From assembly GCA_947493255.1 (NCBI GenBank), contig CANLQK010000004.1, forward strand, positions 1 through 64,000: a stretch of DNA of 64,000 nucleotides, read 5' to 3'. Made by a program: the position numbers and the translations under genes. The notes below the pieces were generated by a model, which worked only from the letters and a program-made list of their open reading frames with translations, did not search any database and was not told the DNA's origin. This document shows positions 1-7,074 of the stretch, piece after piece. Source of the DNA: an uncultured Paracoccaceae bacterium. Its GTDB lineage: Bacteria > Pseudomonadota > Alphaproteobacteria > Rhodobacterales > Rhodobacteraceae. How positions within the stretch are numbered: position 1 is the first letter of the stretch; each line of letters opens with the position of its first letter.

Positions 1-38
1 CGTTGAGCAGTCATAATCTGACGCCCACTTACGGTTAG

Positions 39-68
39 AAACGGCGGCTCCTTTGGGGCCGCCGTTTT
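39..68. terminator. Stem-loop terminator downstream of ilvH
   Basis: A perfect 10-bp stem (AAACGGCGGC / GCCGCCGTTT) closes a 9-nt loop and is flanked by short A and T runs, so it could work on both strands. It lies 12 bp past the stop codon of ilvH on the minus strand and would also stop a plus-strand transcript entering from the left. The T run on the minus side is short, so termination there may be partial. Confidence 0.6.
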
Positions 69-79
69 GCGTTTGGGTT

Positions 80-643
80 TTACTCAGCGCCGCGGGACAG
101 GGCGGCGACGCCAGTACGGGCCATTTCGACCAAACCGATAGGGCGCATCAGATCCGCAAATGCGTCGACTTTCTCGGATGTTCCTGTGATCTCGAATGTG
201 AATGAATTCAATGTGCTATCGACCACATTTGCGCGAAATACATCAGCCAAGCGCAAGGCTTCGACACGGTCATCTCCGTTTCCGGACACTTTGAATAAGG
301 CCAGTTCGCGTTCCACAGCGCGCCCTTCAACGGTAAGGTCGTGAACGTCGCGTACAGAGATGATCCGGCCCAGCTGAGCAGTAATCTGGTTGATCGTTTG
401 AGGTGTGCCGGTGGTAACGACTGTGATCCGTGAAAGGTGCCCGGTGTGGTCAACTTCGGCTACAGTAAGGCTCTCGATGTTGTAACCGCGGCCAGAAAAC
501 AAACCGATTACCCGTGCCAGTACACCAGGTTCATTTTCAACAAGAACGGCCAAAGTGTGGCGTTCTTCGGTATCGGAAAACGATGGACGTAGGTTGTATG
601 CGGAATGGCTGGTTGAGCCTTGTTTGATGTTGAGTGCAGACAT
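80..643 (-). CDS. ilvH: Acetolactate synthase small (regulatory) subunit
   Basis: Regulatory subunit (IlvH/IlvN type) of acetohydroxyacid synthase, the first common enzyme of valine, leucine and isoleucine synthesis. The 187-aa length is usual for the longer form. An ACT domain at about residues 28-105 starts with HTLAVLVENEPGVLARVIGLF; ACT domains of this family bind valine for feedback inhibition. The rest matches the C-terminal ALS small-subunit domain. The start has an AAGGA ribosome site (CTGAAGGATTTGACCC before ATG). It is last in the minus-strand unit ilvI / short ORF / ilvH, 12 bp after the short ORF, and should be controlled by the leader upstream of ilvI. Family and role are clear. 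Confidence 0.96.
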   Translation of the reverse strand: MSALNIKQGSTSHSAYNLRPSFSDTEERHTLAVLVENEPGVLARVIGLFSGRGYNIESLTVAEVDHTGHLSRITVVTTGTPQTINQITAQLGRIISVRDVHDLTVEGRAVERELALFKVSGNGDDRVEALRLADVFRANVVDSTLNSFTFEITGTSEKVDAFADLMRPIGLVEMARTGVAALSRGAE

Positions 644-655
644 GGGTCAAATCCT

Positions 656-985
656 TCAGGCGGTAGGGCAAGAAACGGCGGCGTAATAGGTGTTAACGCC
701 TGTTTCCTTTGTGATGTTAGTTAGCGGGCATCCTGCGACGCGTTCGGCAGCTAGGCCCGCATAGGTGAGAAGTATATCCGGTTGGGTCGCACCGGTTTCA
801 AAATTTCGTACGGTCAAGCCCCGCGATGTCTGTGCAACTGTAAATGGGACATCGTTGATCTTGATCTGTGTGCCGGGTGTAAGGTCAGAAATCATTTCAC
901 CAGAACAGGCAGATACCACTGCCGCGATACTGGCGCATGAGGTGGCCCGTGACAGACCACCCATTTCTGACAACACGACTGCCAC
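656..985 (-). CDS. Short secreted or lipoprotein-like protein between ilvI and ilvH
   Basis: I do not recognise a family. The reading frame overlaps the ilvI stop by one base (TAGTG), giving a GTG start and 109 aa; an ATG at 964 would give 102 aa. From that ATG the N-terminus looks like a short export signal with a lipobox-like V-S-A-C, followed by a small domain with two further cysteines in GCPL and SCPTA, so a disulfide or a lipid anchor is possible. It sits between the two acetolactate synthase subunits and must be co-transcribed with them, yet nothing in it suggests a role in that enzyme. Codon use and continuity argue that it is a real gene; its function is unknown. Confidence 0.65.
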   Translation of the reverse strand: MAVVLSEMGGLSRATSCASIAAVVSACSGEMISDLTPGTQIKINDVPFTVAQTSRGLTVRNFETGATQPDILLTYAGLAAERVAGCPLTNITKETGVNTYYAAVSCPTA

Positions 986-2739
986 TAAACTAGGACCGAT
1001 CCCTTGGCGTCGATGACGCCTTGCGTTTCGGCTTCGCCCAAAAGCATTTCGTTGTGGGCCTTGCCTGACGGGATCATCGGGAAGCAGTTTTCATGCTTTT
1101 CGACCAGACAATCGAAAATAACCGGACCGTCGTGGTTGATCATTTCCATGATCGCATCGTCCAGATCCGCAGGGTCGGAACAGATAATCCCTTTAGCACC
1201 AAAGGCTTCTGCCAGCTTGACGAAGTCGGGCAAGCTTTCAGACCAAGACGAGCTGTAACGTTCACCGTGCAGCAACTCTTGCCACTGTCGGACCATTCCC
1301 AGGCGTTCGTTGTTCAAGATAAATTGTTTGACCGGCAGGTTGTATTGGGTCGCAGTGCCCATCTCCTGCATGTTCATCAGCCAAGACGCTTCGCCCGCTA
1401 CGTTGATCACAAGCGCATCAGGGTGCGCCATTTGGACGCCAATAGAAGCAGGGAAACCGTACCCCATTGTACCTAGGCCACCCGATGTCATCCAGTGGTT
1501 TGGGCTTTCAAAACCCAAATATTGTGCGGCCCACATCTGGTGCTGGCCCACTTCAGTGGTGATAAAACGATCTTTGCGATCTTTGGTCAGCGCCTCAAGG
1601 CGGGTCAATGCGTGCTGTGGCTTGATGACCTTACCTTCTTGAGTGAAGGCCAAACAGTTAACCTTTTTCCAATCGGCGATCTGATGGTTCCATTTGGCGA
1701 CCTCGGACGCATCCGTTTTGCGACCTCGTGATTTCCAAACCTTTAGAATGTCTTCCAAAACATGGGCTACGTCGCCGATGATAGGGATGTGGGTTTCAAT
1801 AACCTTGTTGATCGAACTTGGATCGATGTCGATGTGCGCTTTGATGGAATTCGGCGCAAAGGCGTCTAGACGGCCAGTGATACGGTCATCAAAACGCGCA
1901 CCAATGTTGATCATCAAGTCGCAATCGTGCATCGCCATGTTAGCTTCATATAGCCCATGCATTCCCAACATACCGATCCAGTGTTCACCTGAGGCAGGGT
2001 AGGCGCCAAGGCCCATCAATGTGGAGGTGATCGGGAAACCAGTTGCCTCGACCAGCTCGCGCAACAATTGCGAAGCTGCCGGGCCGGAGTTGATCACGCC
2101 GCCACCAGTATAGAATAATGGCTTCTTTGCCTTTTCCATGGCCGAGACCAGATCGGTGATCCCTTCGATGTCGCCTTTAACCTGTGGATGGTAGTGTGAT
2201 TTCGCCGGTGCCGGTTTGGCGTATGTACCATTGGCAAATTGCACATCTTTCGGGATGTCGATCAAAACTGGACCAGGGCGGCCGGTTGTGGCCACATGGA
2301 ACGCTTCATGGATCGTTGGTGCCAATTCGTCAGTCTCCTTGACCAACCAATTGTGCTTCGTGCAGGGGCGGGTGATGCCAACGGTGTCGGCTTCCTGGAA
2401 AGCATCAGAGCCGATCATGAATGTAGGAACCTGACCGGTGAAAACGATGATCGGAATGGAATCCAGCAATGCATCGGTCAAACCGGTTACAGCGTTCGTT
2501 GCGCCCGGGCCCGATGTCACCAAAGCAACACCAGGTTTGCCGGTGGAACGCGCATAGCCTTCGGCCGCGTGAACCGCGCCTTGTTCGTGGCGAACGAGGA
2601 TATGTTTGATCGAGTTCTGTTGAAAAATCTCGTCGTAGATTGGAAGGACAGCGCCGCCGGGGTATCCAAATACTGTGTCCACACCCTGATCAATCAGAGC
2701 TTGAACTACCATCTTTGCGCCAGTCATTTGAGCAGACAT
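985..2739 (-). CDS. ilvI: Acetolactate synthase large (catalytic) subunit
   Basis: ThDP-dependent catalytic subunit (IlvI/IlvB type) that condenses two pyruvates, or pyruvate with 2-ketobutyrate. At 584 aa it is full length. The N-terminal pyrimidine-binding domain has YPGGAVLPIYDEI and the catalytic glutamate in RHEQGAVHAAEGYAR (Glu52); the FAD/central domain has GARFDDRITGR near 281-290; the C-terminal ThDP domain ends its Mg motif in FILNN near 478. The motif usually written GDG/GDA reads GEA here (Glu450), a conservative change at a Mg-ligand position. Expression should depend on the Ile/Val/Leu leader at 2787-2887. The stop overlaps the start of the next short gene by one base. Confidence 0.97.
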   Translation of the reverse strand: MSAQMTGAKMVVQALIDQGVDTVFGYPGGAVLPIYDEIFQQNSIKHILVRHEQGAVHAAEGYARSTGKPGVALVTSGPGATNAVTGLTDALLDSIPIIVFTGQVPTFMIGSDAFQEADTVGITRPCTKHNWLVKETDELAPTIHEAFHVATTGRPGPVLIDIPKDVQFANGTYAKPAPAKSHYHPQVKGDIEGITDLVSAMEKAKKPLFYTGGGVINSGPAASQLLRELVEATGFPITSTLMGLGAYPASGEHWIGMLGMHGLYEANMAMHDCDLMINIGARFDDRITGRLDAFAPNSIKAHIDIDPSSINKVIETHIPIIGDVAHVLEDILKVWKSRGRKTDASEVAKWNHQIADWKKVNCLAFTQEGKVIKPQHALTRLEALTKDRKDRFITTEVGQHQMWAAQYLGFESPNHWMTSGGLGTMGYGFPASIGVQMAHPDALVINVAGEASWLMNMQEMGTATQYNLPVKQFILNNERLGMVRQWQELLHGERYSSSWSESLPDFVKLAEAFGAKGIICSDPADLDDAIMEMINHDGPVIFDCLVEKHENCFPMIPSGKAHNEMLLGEAETQGVIDAKGSVLV

Positions 2740-2786
2740 TGTTTTTTCCTCGTGTCAGCGTTGTCGTCGTTATTCGCGTATCGCAT

Positions 2787-2813
2787 AAAAAAGCCCCCGA
2801 AGATTTCGGAGGC
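2787..2813 (-). terminator. Attenuator terminator of the ilv leader
   Basis: On the minus strand GCCTCCGAA, a 3-nt loop, then TTCGGGGGC and six T residues. The stem has 9 bp including one T-G wobble. It lies between the leader peptide and ilvI, so it can only serve to stop transcription early. Confidence 0.88.
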
Positions 2814-2839
2814 GCATGGGAACCGGTATGGTCAACCTA

Positions 2840-2887
2840 TTACAGGCCCATGCGCGTCTTTCCCACTAGTACTAGGACGATATTCAT
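2840..2887 (-). CDS. ilv leader peptide
   Basis: A 15-codon reading frame, MNIVLVLVGKTRMGL, starting at ATG 2887 with an AAGGAG ribosome site 9 nt upstream and ending in TAA. Six consecutive codons (residues 3-8) are Ile, Val, Leu, Val, Leu, Val, precisely the products of the pathway controlled by the downstream genes. Its value is in its translation, not its product. The longer in-frame extension upstream lacks a ribosome site and covers the promoter, so this ATG is the chosen start. Confidence 0.85.
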   Translation of the reverse strand: MNIVLVLVGKTRMGL

Positions 2888-2914
2888 CCGTTTGGTCTCC
2901 TTATGCTTGGTCTT

Positions 2915-2943
2915 GTTATGCCCAAGCTTAAAAACAGCGTCAA
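2915..2943 (-). promoter_or_regulatory. Predicted housekeeping promoter of the ilv leader
   Basis: On the minus strand TTGACG (2943-2938) and CATAAC (2920-2915) are separated by exactly 17 bp, matching the sigma-70 consensus at 5/6 and 4/6. Transcription would begin near 2908, some 20 nt before the leader ATG, the spacing expected for an attenuated leader. Confidence 0.6.
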
Positions 2944-3156
2944 CAGGCGAAATAGCGAAAATGTCGCAAGAGGGCGATTTTTCGCAACTATATTTCGGAA
3001 TGTGTAGTTTCCGGTACCTCAAACCCCAAAAGGTTCATCAAAGTGATATGAAACCGTGAACGCACCGACATCTACTTGCAGTGCCACTGTTACAAACGTG
3101 CGTTCTGGTTCGGCTTGGCAGCACAGAGGTTGCCAGCCAAATCTTAAGGATGAGCC
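2944..3156. other. Intergenic region between the ilv promoter and phoX
   Basis: Together with the ilv leader this is the longest gene-free stretch in the window. Besides the divergent ilv promoter it must contain the phoX promoter. I see an AAGGA ribosome site directly before the phoX ATG, but no convincing Pho box and no reading frame with a ribosome site. Confidence 0.4.
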
Positions 3157-5040
3157 ATGAAAGATATCGAACGCCCCGAACTGAGCTGGGACGAGTGGGA
3201 CGAACTGAAAGACCCGCGCCCTGAAGAAAATGATTTTGACGCTGTTGTTGCATCGGCAATGACGCGCCGCGCCTTTATGGGGCGCGTGTTGGCGATGGGG
3301 TCGGGGGCCGCTGTGATGGGCACAGGGCTGTTGAACACGACGTCAGCACAAGCACAGGCAAGCAACCGCTTTGCGTTTACACCTATTCCAATTGCCACAG
3401 ATTTTACGATCCATGTGCCAGAAGGATATTCATGGGCGCCGGTCGCAAAATGGGGCGATCCGTTGTTTTCTGATGCGCCTGCGTTTGATCCAAAAAGCGG
3501 GGTCACAAAGGACGGTCAAGCCCGTGCCTTTGGTGAAAACACCGACGGGATGGAGTTGTTCAACGTAAATGGTCACGAGATTATTGCGGTTAACCATGAG
3601 TATGCGAACACCTCACAAAATCTTCCATTAACAGAAGGTGAAGTAACGTCTGCCGATGACGTGACGCTTTTGCAGAACGCGCAAGGCGTCGCTGTTTTCG
3701 AAGTCGCTGAAACCGATGGCGTTTGGGATATTGTCGTCGACAGCCCCTACAACCGCCGTATCACGCACACCACGCCAATGGCCATCCAGGGGCCCGCTGC
3801 AGGGCACGATCTGTTGAAAACGGAAGCCGACCCTGACGGTGTTCTGGCCTTGGGCACTATGAACAACTGCGGCGCGGGCAAAACCCCGTGGGGCACGTAT
3901 TTGACCTGCGAAGAAAATTTCAATGGATACTTCGGTTCGACTGACGAAGGGTTTGAACGGTCCGGCGAATTTGCCCGCTATGGTATCGGGCTAGAAGGGC
4001 GCTATGCCTACGAAAAGTTCGACGCACGGTTTGACATAAGCAAAAACCCAAATGAGCCGAACCGGTTTGGGTATATCGTAGAGATCGATCCCGCTGACCC
4101 AACAAGCACTCCTGTAAAACGCACCGCGTTGGGTCGTTTCAAACACGAAAATGCGGCAACAGCTGTAGCACCAGATGGTCGGGTGGTTGTGTATTTGGGC
4201 GATGATGAACGGGGTGAATACCTCTACAAGTTCGTCAGCCGTGATGTGTATGTCCCAGGTGGTGATACGTCGACATTGTTGGATCACGGTCAGCTGTATG
4301 CAGCCAAGTTCAATGATGATGGGCGCGGTGAATGGCTTGCCCTGACCCCTGAGGCCACAGGCATGGCCGATGAAGCCGAGATTGCGATTCTCACCCGACT
4401 GGCCGCATCCGCAGTTGGCGCGACCACGATGGATCGTCCGGAATGGGTGGCCGTAAACCCCGTTGCAGCCGAAGCCTATTGCGCTTTGACCAACAACCGC
4501 AACCGTGCGGTCAAAGCCAATGCTGGTGGGGATGAAACGCCGGTGAACGGGCCAAACCCACGTGCAGAAAACAACTACGGTCAAATTGTGCGCTGGTATC
4601 CTGAAAGCGACGATCATGCTGCGGTCGATTTCACATGGGACCTATATGTTATGGCCGGTAACCCAACAGTACATGACGATGCCTATGCGGGGTCAGATAA
4701 CGTCAACGAGGGTAACCTGTTTAACAGCCCTGATGGTATGATGTTTGATAGCGCTGGTATGTTATGGATCCAAACCGACGGCGACGATAGCAACGAAGAT
4801 GGTTTTGCAGGCATGGGCAACAACCAGATGTTGGTCGGCGACCCAGTGACGGGTGAAATCCAACGGTTCATGACAGGCCCGAATGGGTCCGAGGTCACTG
4901 GGATTACGTGGTCGTCAGACCGCCGCACTGCCTTTGTGGGCATTCAACACCCATCCGCCCCATTCCCAGATGGCGATGGTTCATTGGCGCGATCCACAAT
5001 CGTTGCAATCAAACGCGATGACAACGCTATCATTGGATAG
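3157..5040 (+). CDS. phoX: PhoX-family phosphatase, Tat-exported
   Basis: A 627-aa protein of the PhoX family (DUF839/COG3211), Ca/Fe-dependent periplasmic phosphomonoesterases that release phosphate from organic phosphate. A twin-arginine signal (TRRAFMGR, Arg37-Arg38) precedes a hydrophobic stretch ending in alanines near residue 67; before it lies a charged 35-residue leader, often seen in this family. Family segments include NHEY, CEENFNGYF, GRFKHENA, DDERGEYLYKFVS, RPEWVAVNP and SPDGMMFD. The start has TAAGGATGAGCC before ATG. It is monocistronic, with a strong terminator right after it. Family membership is firm; phosphatase activity is inferred, since some paralogues of this fold are untested. 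OlsB at 51.0 kb is another gene often tied to phosphate limitation. Confidence 0.9.
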   Translation: MKDIERPELSWDEWDELKDPRPEENDFDAVVASAMTRRAFMGRVLAMGSGAAVMGTGLLNTTSAQAQASNRFAFTPIPIATDFTIHVPEGYSWAPVAKWGDPLFSDAPAFDPKSGVTKDGQARAFGENTDGMELFNVNGHEIIAVNHEYANTSQNLPLTEGEVTSADDVTLLQNAQGVAVFEVAETDGVWDIVVDSPYNRRITHTTPMAIQGPAAGHDLLKTEADPDGVLALGTMNNCGAGKTPWGTYLTCEENFNGYFGSTDEGFERSGEFARYGIGLEGRYAYEKFDARFDISKNPNEPNRFGYIVEIDPADPTSTPVKRTALGRFKHENAATAVAPDGRVVVYLGDDERGEYLYKFVSRDVYVPGGDTSTLLDHGQLYAAKFNDDGRGEWLALTPEATGMADEAEIAILTRLAASAVGATTMDRPEWVAVNPVAAEAYCALTNNRNRAVKANAGGDETPVNGPNPRAENNYGQIVRWYPESDDHAAVDFTWDLYVMAGNPTVHDDAYAGSDNVNEGNLFNSPDGMMFDSAGMLWIQTDGDDSNEDGFAGMGNNQMLVGDPVTGEIQRFMTGPNGSEVTGITWSSDRRTAFVGIQHPSAPFPDGDGSLARSTIVAIKRDDNAIIG

Positions 5041-5055
5041 AACCATACAATATCC

Positions 5056-5088
5056 AAAGGGCCGTCCATTGAATGGGCGGCCCTTTTT
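5056..5088 (+). terminator. Rho-independent terminator of phoX
   Basis: A 14-bp stem (AAAGGGCCGTCCAT / ATGGGCGGCCCTTT, one T-G wobble) with a 3-nt loop, followed by TTTTT, 15 bp after the phoX stop. Confidence 0.92.
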
Positions 5089-5224
5089 GTTGGTCAGCGA
5101 CGGCCCACTCAGGCACCTCAGATAAGTAAATTAATTTCAATTGTGGTCCGACCGGATGACAATAGGAACGGGCAACACGTTCTATCACTGTGCCAGTCAA
5201 ACGGCTTGCCTCAGGAGAACACCA

Positions 5225-5452
5225 ATGGACCCCCATGCACTATTGTTTACAAAATTGGCCGAAGGTGGTCGCACAGCCTTTGATCCCAAATCCGAAGATG
5301 ACTACTACGACAGCATCTGCGAAACGCCATGGATTGTTCAGTCGGCCGGTATAGCTATTGTCCAATTGAGTAGGGCAGTCGCCCATTTGGTACGAATGGG
5401 AAGGGACATTCTGTTTCAGTTCTTTCGAAAACAACGGAACGCAGCGCGATGA
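5225..5452 (+). CDS. Small protein coupled to a LuxR-type regulator
   Basis: A 75-aa protein of no family I know. The start is ATG 5225, chosen because CAGGAGAACACCA gives a good ribosome site; an upstream in-frame ATG at 5141 has none. The N-terminus (MDPHALLFTKLAEGG) is soluble, followed by an acidic part and a more hydrophobic half with a basic end (FFRKQRNAAR), possibly amphipathic and membrane-associated. Its stop overlaps the start of the following regulator gene (ATGA), so the two are translationally coupled and probably act together. Confidence 0.65.
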   Translation: MDPHALLFTKLAEGGRTAFDPKSEDDYYDSICETPWIVQSAGIAIVQLSRAVAHLVRMGRDILFQFFRKQRNAAR

Positions 5453-6423
5453 TGGATGACGAAATTGAACGTGCGAACATCCTTGCCGTTATTGAGGCCG
5501 AAACCGAAGCCTACCTTCACCGTGACTTTGATGCATGGGAAAAATGTTGGCATGACGGCCCTGAAATCCGGCGGATCCATTCCCACGTCGGGACAGGTGT
5601 TACGGTTGTGTCTGGCGAAGAAATTAGGTCGCAAATGCGCCGTATGCTGCGCAACGACAGTGAATGGGAAGTCCCGGACACTTTGGAGCGAGACAATATG
5701 AATATCGTTCTTAGCCCAGAAATGGCATGGGTCAGCTATGATCAAGTCGGTGATATGTCGAGTATTCCCAAAGAGTTATCTGGCCGCTACCACGAAATTA
5801 AGATCTTGCACAAGATTGAGGGCGTTTGGAAGATTGCCTGTATAGTCGGGACGCAATTAAGCACATCTCAGTCTTTTGCACCCCACATTGAAGTCAGTGT
5901 AGATGCGCGCATTTTGTGGATGAATGAACCTGCGCAAAAGCGCTTGCCGGATCATCCGTTGTTGAAACAACGCGCGGGTCACCTGCAAACAGCAAAAGCG
6001 GACGCAATGGTCGATGTGTTGGCAGCACTTCGTTGGCTGTCTGAGGTACGAGAGCGGCATACCATTTGCGTCGGCGGCGAGGCCGTTACCCGTACGATAG
6101 CGCTGGGGCAGGACGACACTGGCCTTGCCCATGTATGTTGGGCGGTTTTGAGAGATGGCAAGTTGTTGATCACATTTGACGACGCAGATCGGTTGAGCCG
6201 ACAGTTGGAAAGCGCGGCAAAGATTTTCGGGTTGTCGAACGCCCAAGCGAATCTTTTGAAACAGCTCTTTGCTGGCCACGACATCGCAACGGCTGCGCAA
6301 AACTTAGGGATCAGCCCAAATACAGCCAAGACCCATTTGCAGCGAATCTATGACAAAACCGGCGCGCGGGCGCAGCCAGCATTGGTACGTTTGCTGCTAA
6401 ATGCACATCACCAAGGTGTTTAA
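5449..6423 (+). CDS. SnoaL-like domain fused to a LuxR-type DNA-binding domain
   Basis: A 324-aa transcription regulator. Residues about 5-140 look like a SnoaL/NTF2-like domain (IEAETEAYLHRDFDAWEKCW, later EIKILHKIEGVWKIACIVG), a fold that commonly binds small ligands. A middle segment of about 110 residues (IEVSVDARILWMNEPAQKRL) resembles a PAS-like sensor, though this is uncertain. The C-terminus (about 255-318: LSNAQANLLKQLFAGHDIAT, GISPNTAKTHLQRIYDKTGA) is a clear LuxR/GerE helix-turn-helix. No receiver domain is present, so it is probably ligand-controlled. It overlaps the preceding small gene by 4 bp and converges on the response-regulator gene 12 bp downstream. Targets are unknown. 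Confidence 0.8.
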   Translation: MMDDEIERANILAVIEAETEAYLHRDFDAWEKCWHDGPEIRRIHSHVGTGVTVVSGEEIRSQMRRMLRNDSEWEVPDTLERDNMNIVLSPEMAWVSYDQVGDMSSIPKELSGRYHEIKILHKIEGVWKIACIVGTQLSTSQSFAPHIEVSVDARILWMNEPAQKRLPDHPLLKQRAGHLQTAKADAMVDVLAALRWLSEVRERHTICVGGEAVTRTIALGQDDTGLAHVCWAVLRDGKLLITFDDADRLSRQLESAAKIFGLSNAQANLLKQLFAGHDIATAAQNLGISPNTAKTHLQRIYDKTGARAQPALVRLLLNAHHQGV

Positions 6424-6435
6424 GGTTAGACGAAA

Positions 6436-7074
6436 TCAGATGCGGCCCGTGCCCTGCAAAACTCCGTGTTCCATAGCATACCTAGTGAGGCCGGCCGTCG
6501 TGCTGATGCCCAGTTTCCGTTTCAAATTTTTGCGGTGAGTTTCGACGGTACGCACAGAAATGTCTAATGCCTCACCGACTTCTTTATTGGATTTGCCTTG
6601 GGCCAATTCCAATAAGATTTGCTGTTCGCGGGACGTTAGCGGTTCGTGCCCACCAGCGATACGTGGCTTCAATGACCGGCGTGCGCCGGTGCAAAGGTAT
6701 TCACCGCCATCCATCAAAGTATCGATGGCAGTTTTGATCTCTTCGGTGGGCACATCTTTAAGAACGTAGCCCTTAGCGCCGTGGTTTAACGCGGTGGAAA
6801 TATACTCGGCGCTATCGTGCATCGATAGGATCAAAATGCGGGTTTCCGGCCGACGTTCGAGGATGATCTCGGTCGCTGACAACCCATTCACACCCGGCAT
6901 ATTTAGGTCTAGCAAGATCACATCAGGCTGTAATTCTTCAACTCTATCAATGGCTTCTTGGCCGTTAGTTAACACGGCTACGATTGCTAGGTCATCGTAG
7001 GTTTCCAAAATGGCTTCAACTCCTTCGGCGACCATTGGGTGGTCATCGACAATGATCACACGTGTAGAGGTCAT
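6436..7074 (-). CDS. NarL/FixJ-family response regulator
   Basis: A 212-aa response regulator: receiver domain with acidic pocket Asp10-Asp11 and phosphoacceptor Asp56 (DVILLDLNMPG), then a LuxR helix-turn-helix (LTSREQQILLELAQGKSNKE, SVRTVETHRKNLKRKLGI). Its start overlaps the stop of the histidine-kinase gene by 4 bp, so the two form a cognate two-component pair. The kinase is divergent from the TRAP transporter operon, which makes that operon the likely target; this is an inference from position. Confidence 0.92.
   Translation of the reverse strand: MTSTRVIIVDDHPMVAEGVEAILETYDDLAIVAVLTNGQEAIDRVEELQPDVILLDLNMPGVNGLSATEIILERRPETRILILSMHDSAEYISTALNHGAKGYVLKDVPTEEIKTAIDTLMDGGEYLCTGARRSLKPRIAGGHEPLTSREQQILLELAQGKSNKEVGEALDISVRTVETHRKNLKRKLGISTTAGLTRYAMEHGVLQGTGRI

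Larger units (their letters stand above)
2787..2887 (-). promoter_or_regulatory. Branched-chain amino-acid attenuator (leader region of ilvI)
   Basis: On the minus strand, in order, there is an AAGGAG ribosome site (2902-2897), a 15-codon leader peptide with consecutive Ile-Val-Leu-Val-Leu-Val codons (2887-2840), and a rho-independent terminator (2813-2787) before ilvI. The 3' part of the leader coding region (GCGCATGGG, 2855-2847) is complementary over 9 nt to CCCATGCGC (2820-2812), which overlaps the foot of the terminator stem. This is the layout of ribosome-mediated attenuation: stalling at the Ile/Val/Leu codons frees the first arm to pair and weaken the terminator. Direct overlap with the terminator is only two nucleotides, or up to five if pairing continues past a mismatch, so the switch is inferred and should be folded. 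Confidence 0.85.

Noticed and set aside
3060..3156. Possible Pho box upstream of phoX
   Set aside because: A CTGTTACAAACGTG-like stretch is present, but it lacks two well-matched direct repeats of CTGTCAT at 11-bp spacing.
3991..4617. 208-codon open frame antisense to phoX
   Set aside because: It is the complementary frame of a strongly coding gene, with no ribosome site and no recognisable domain.
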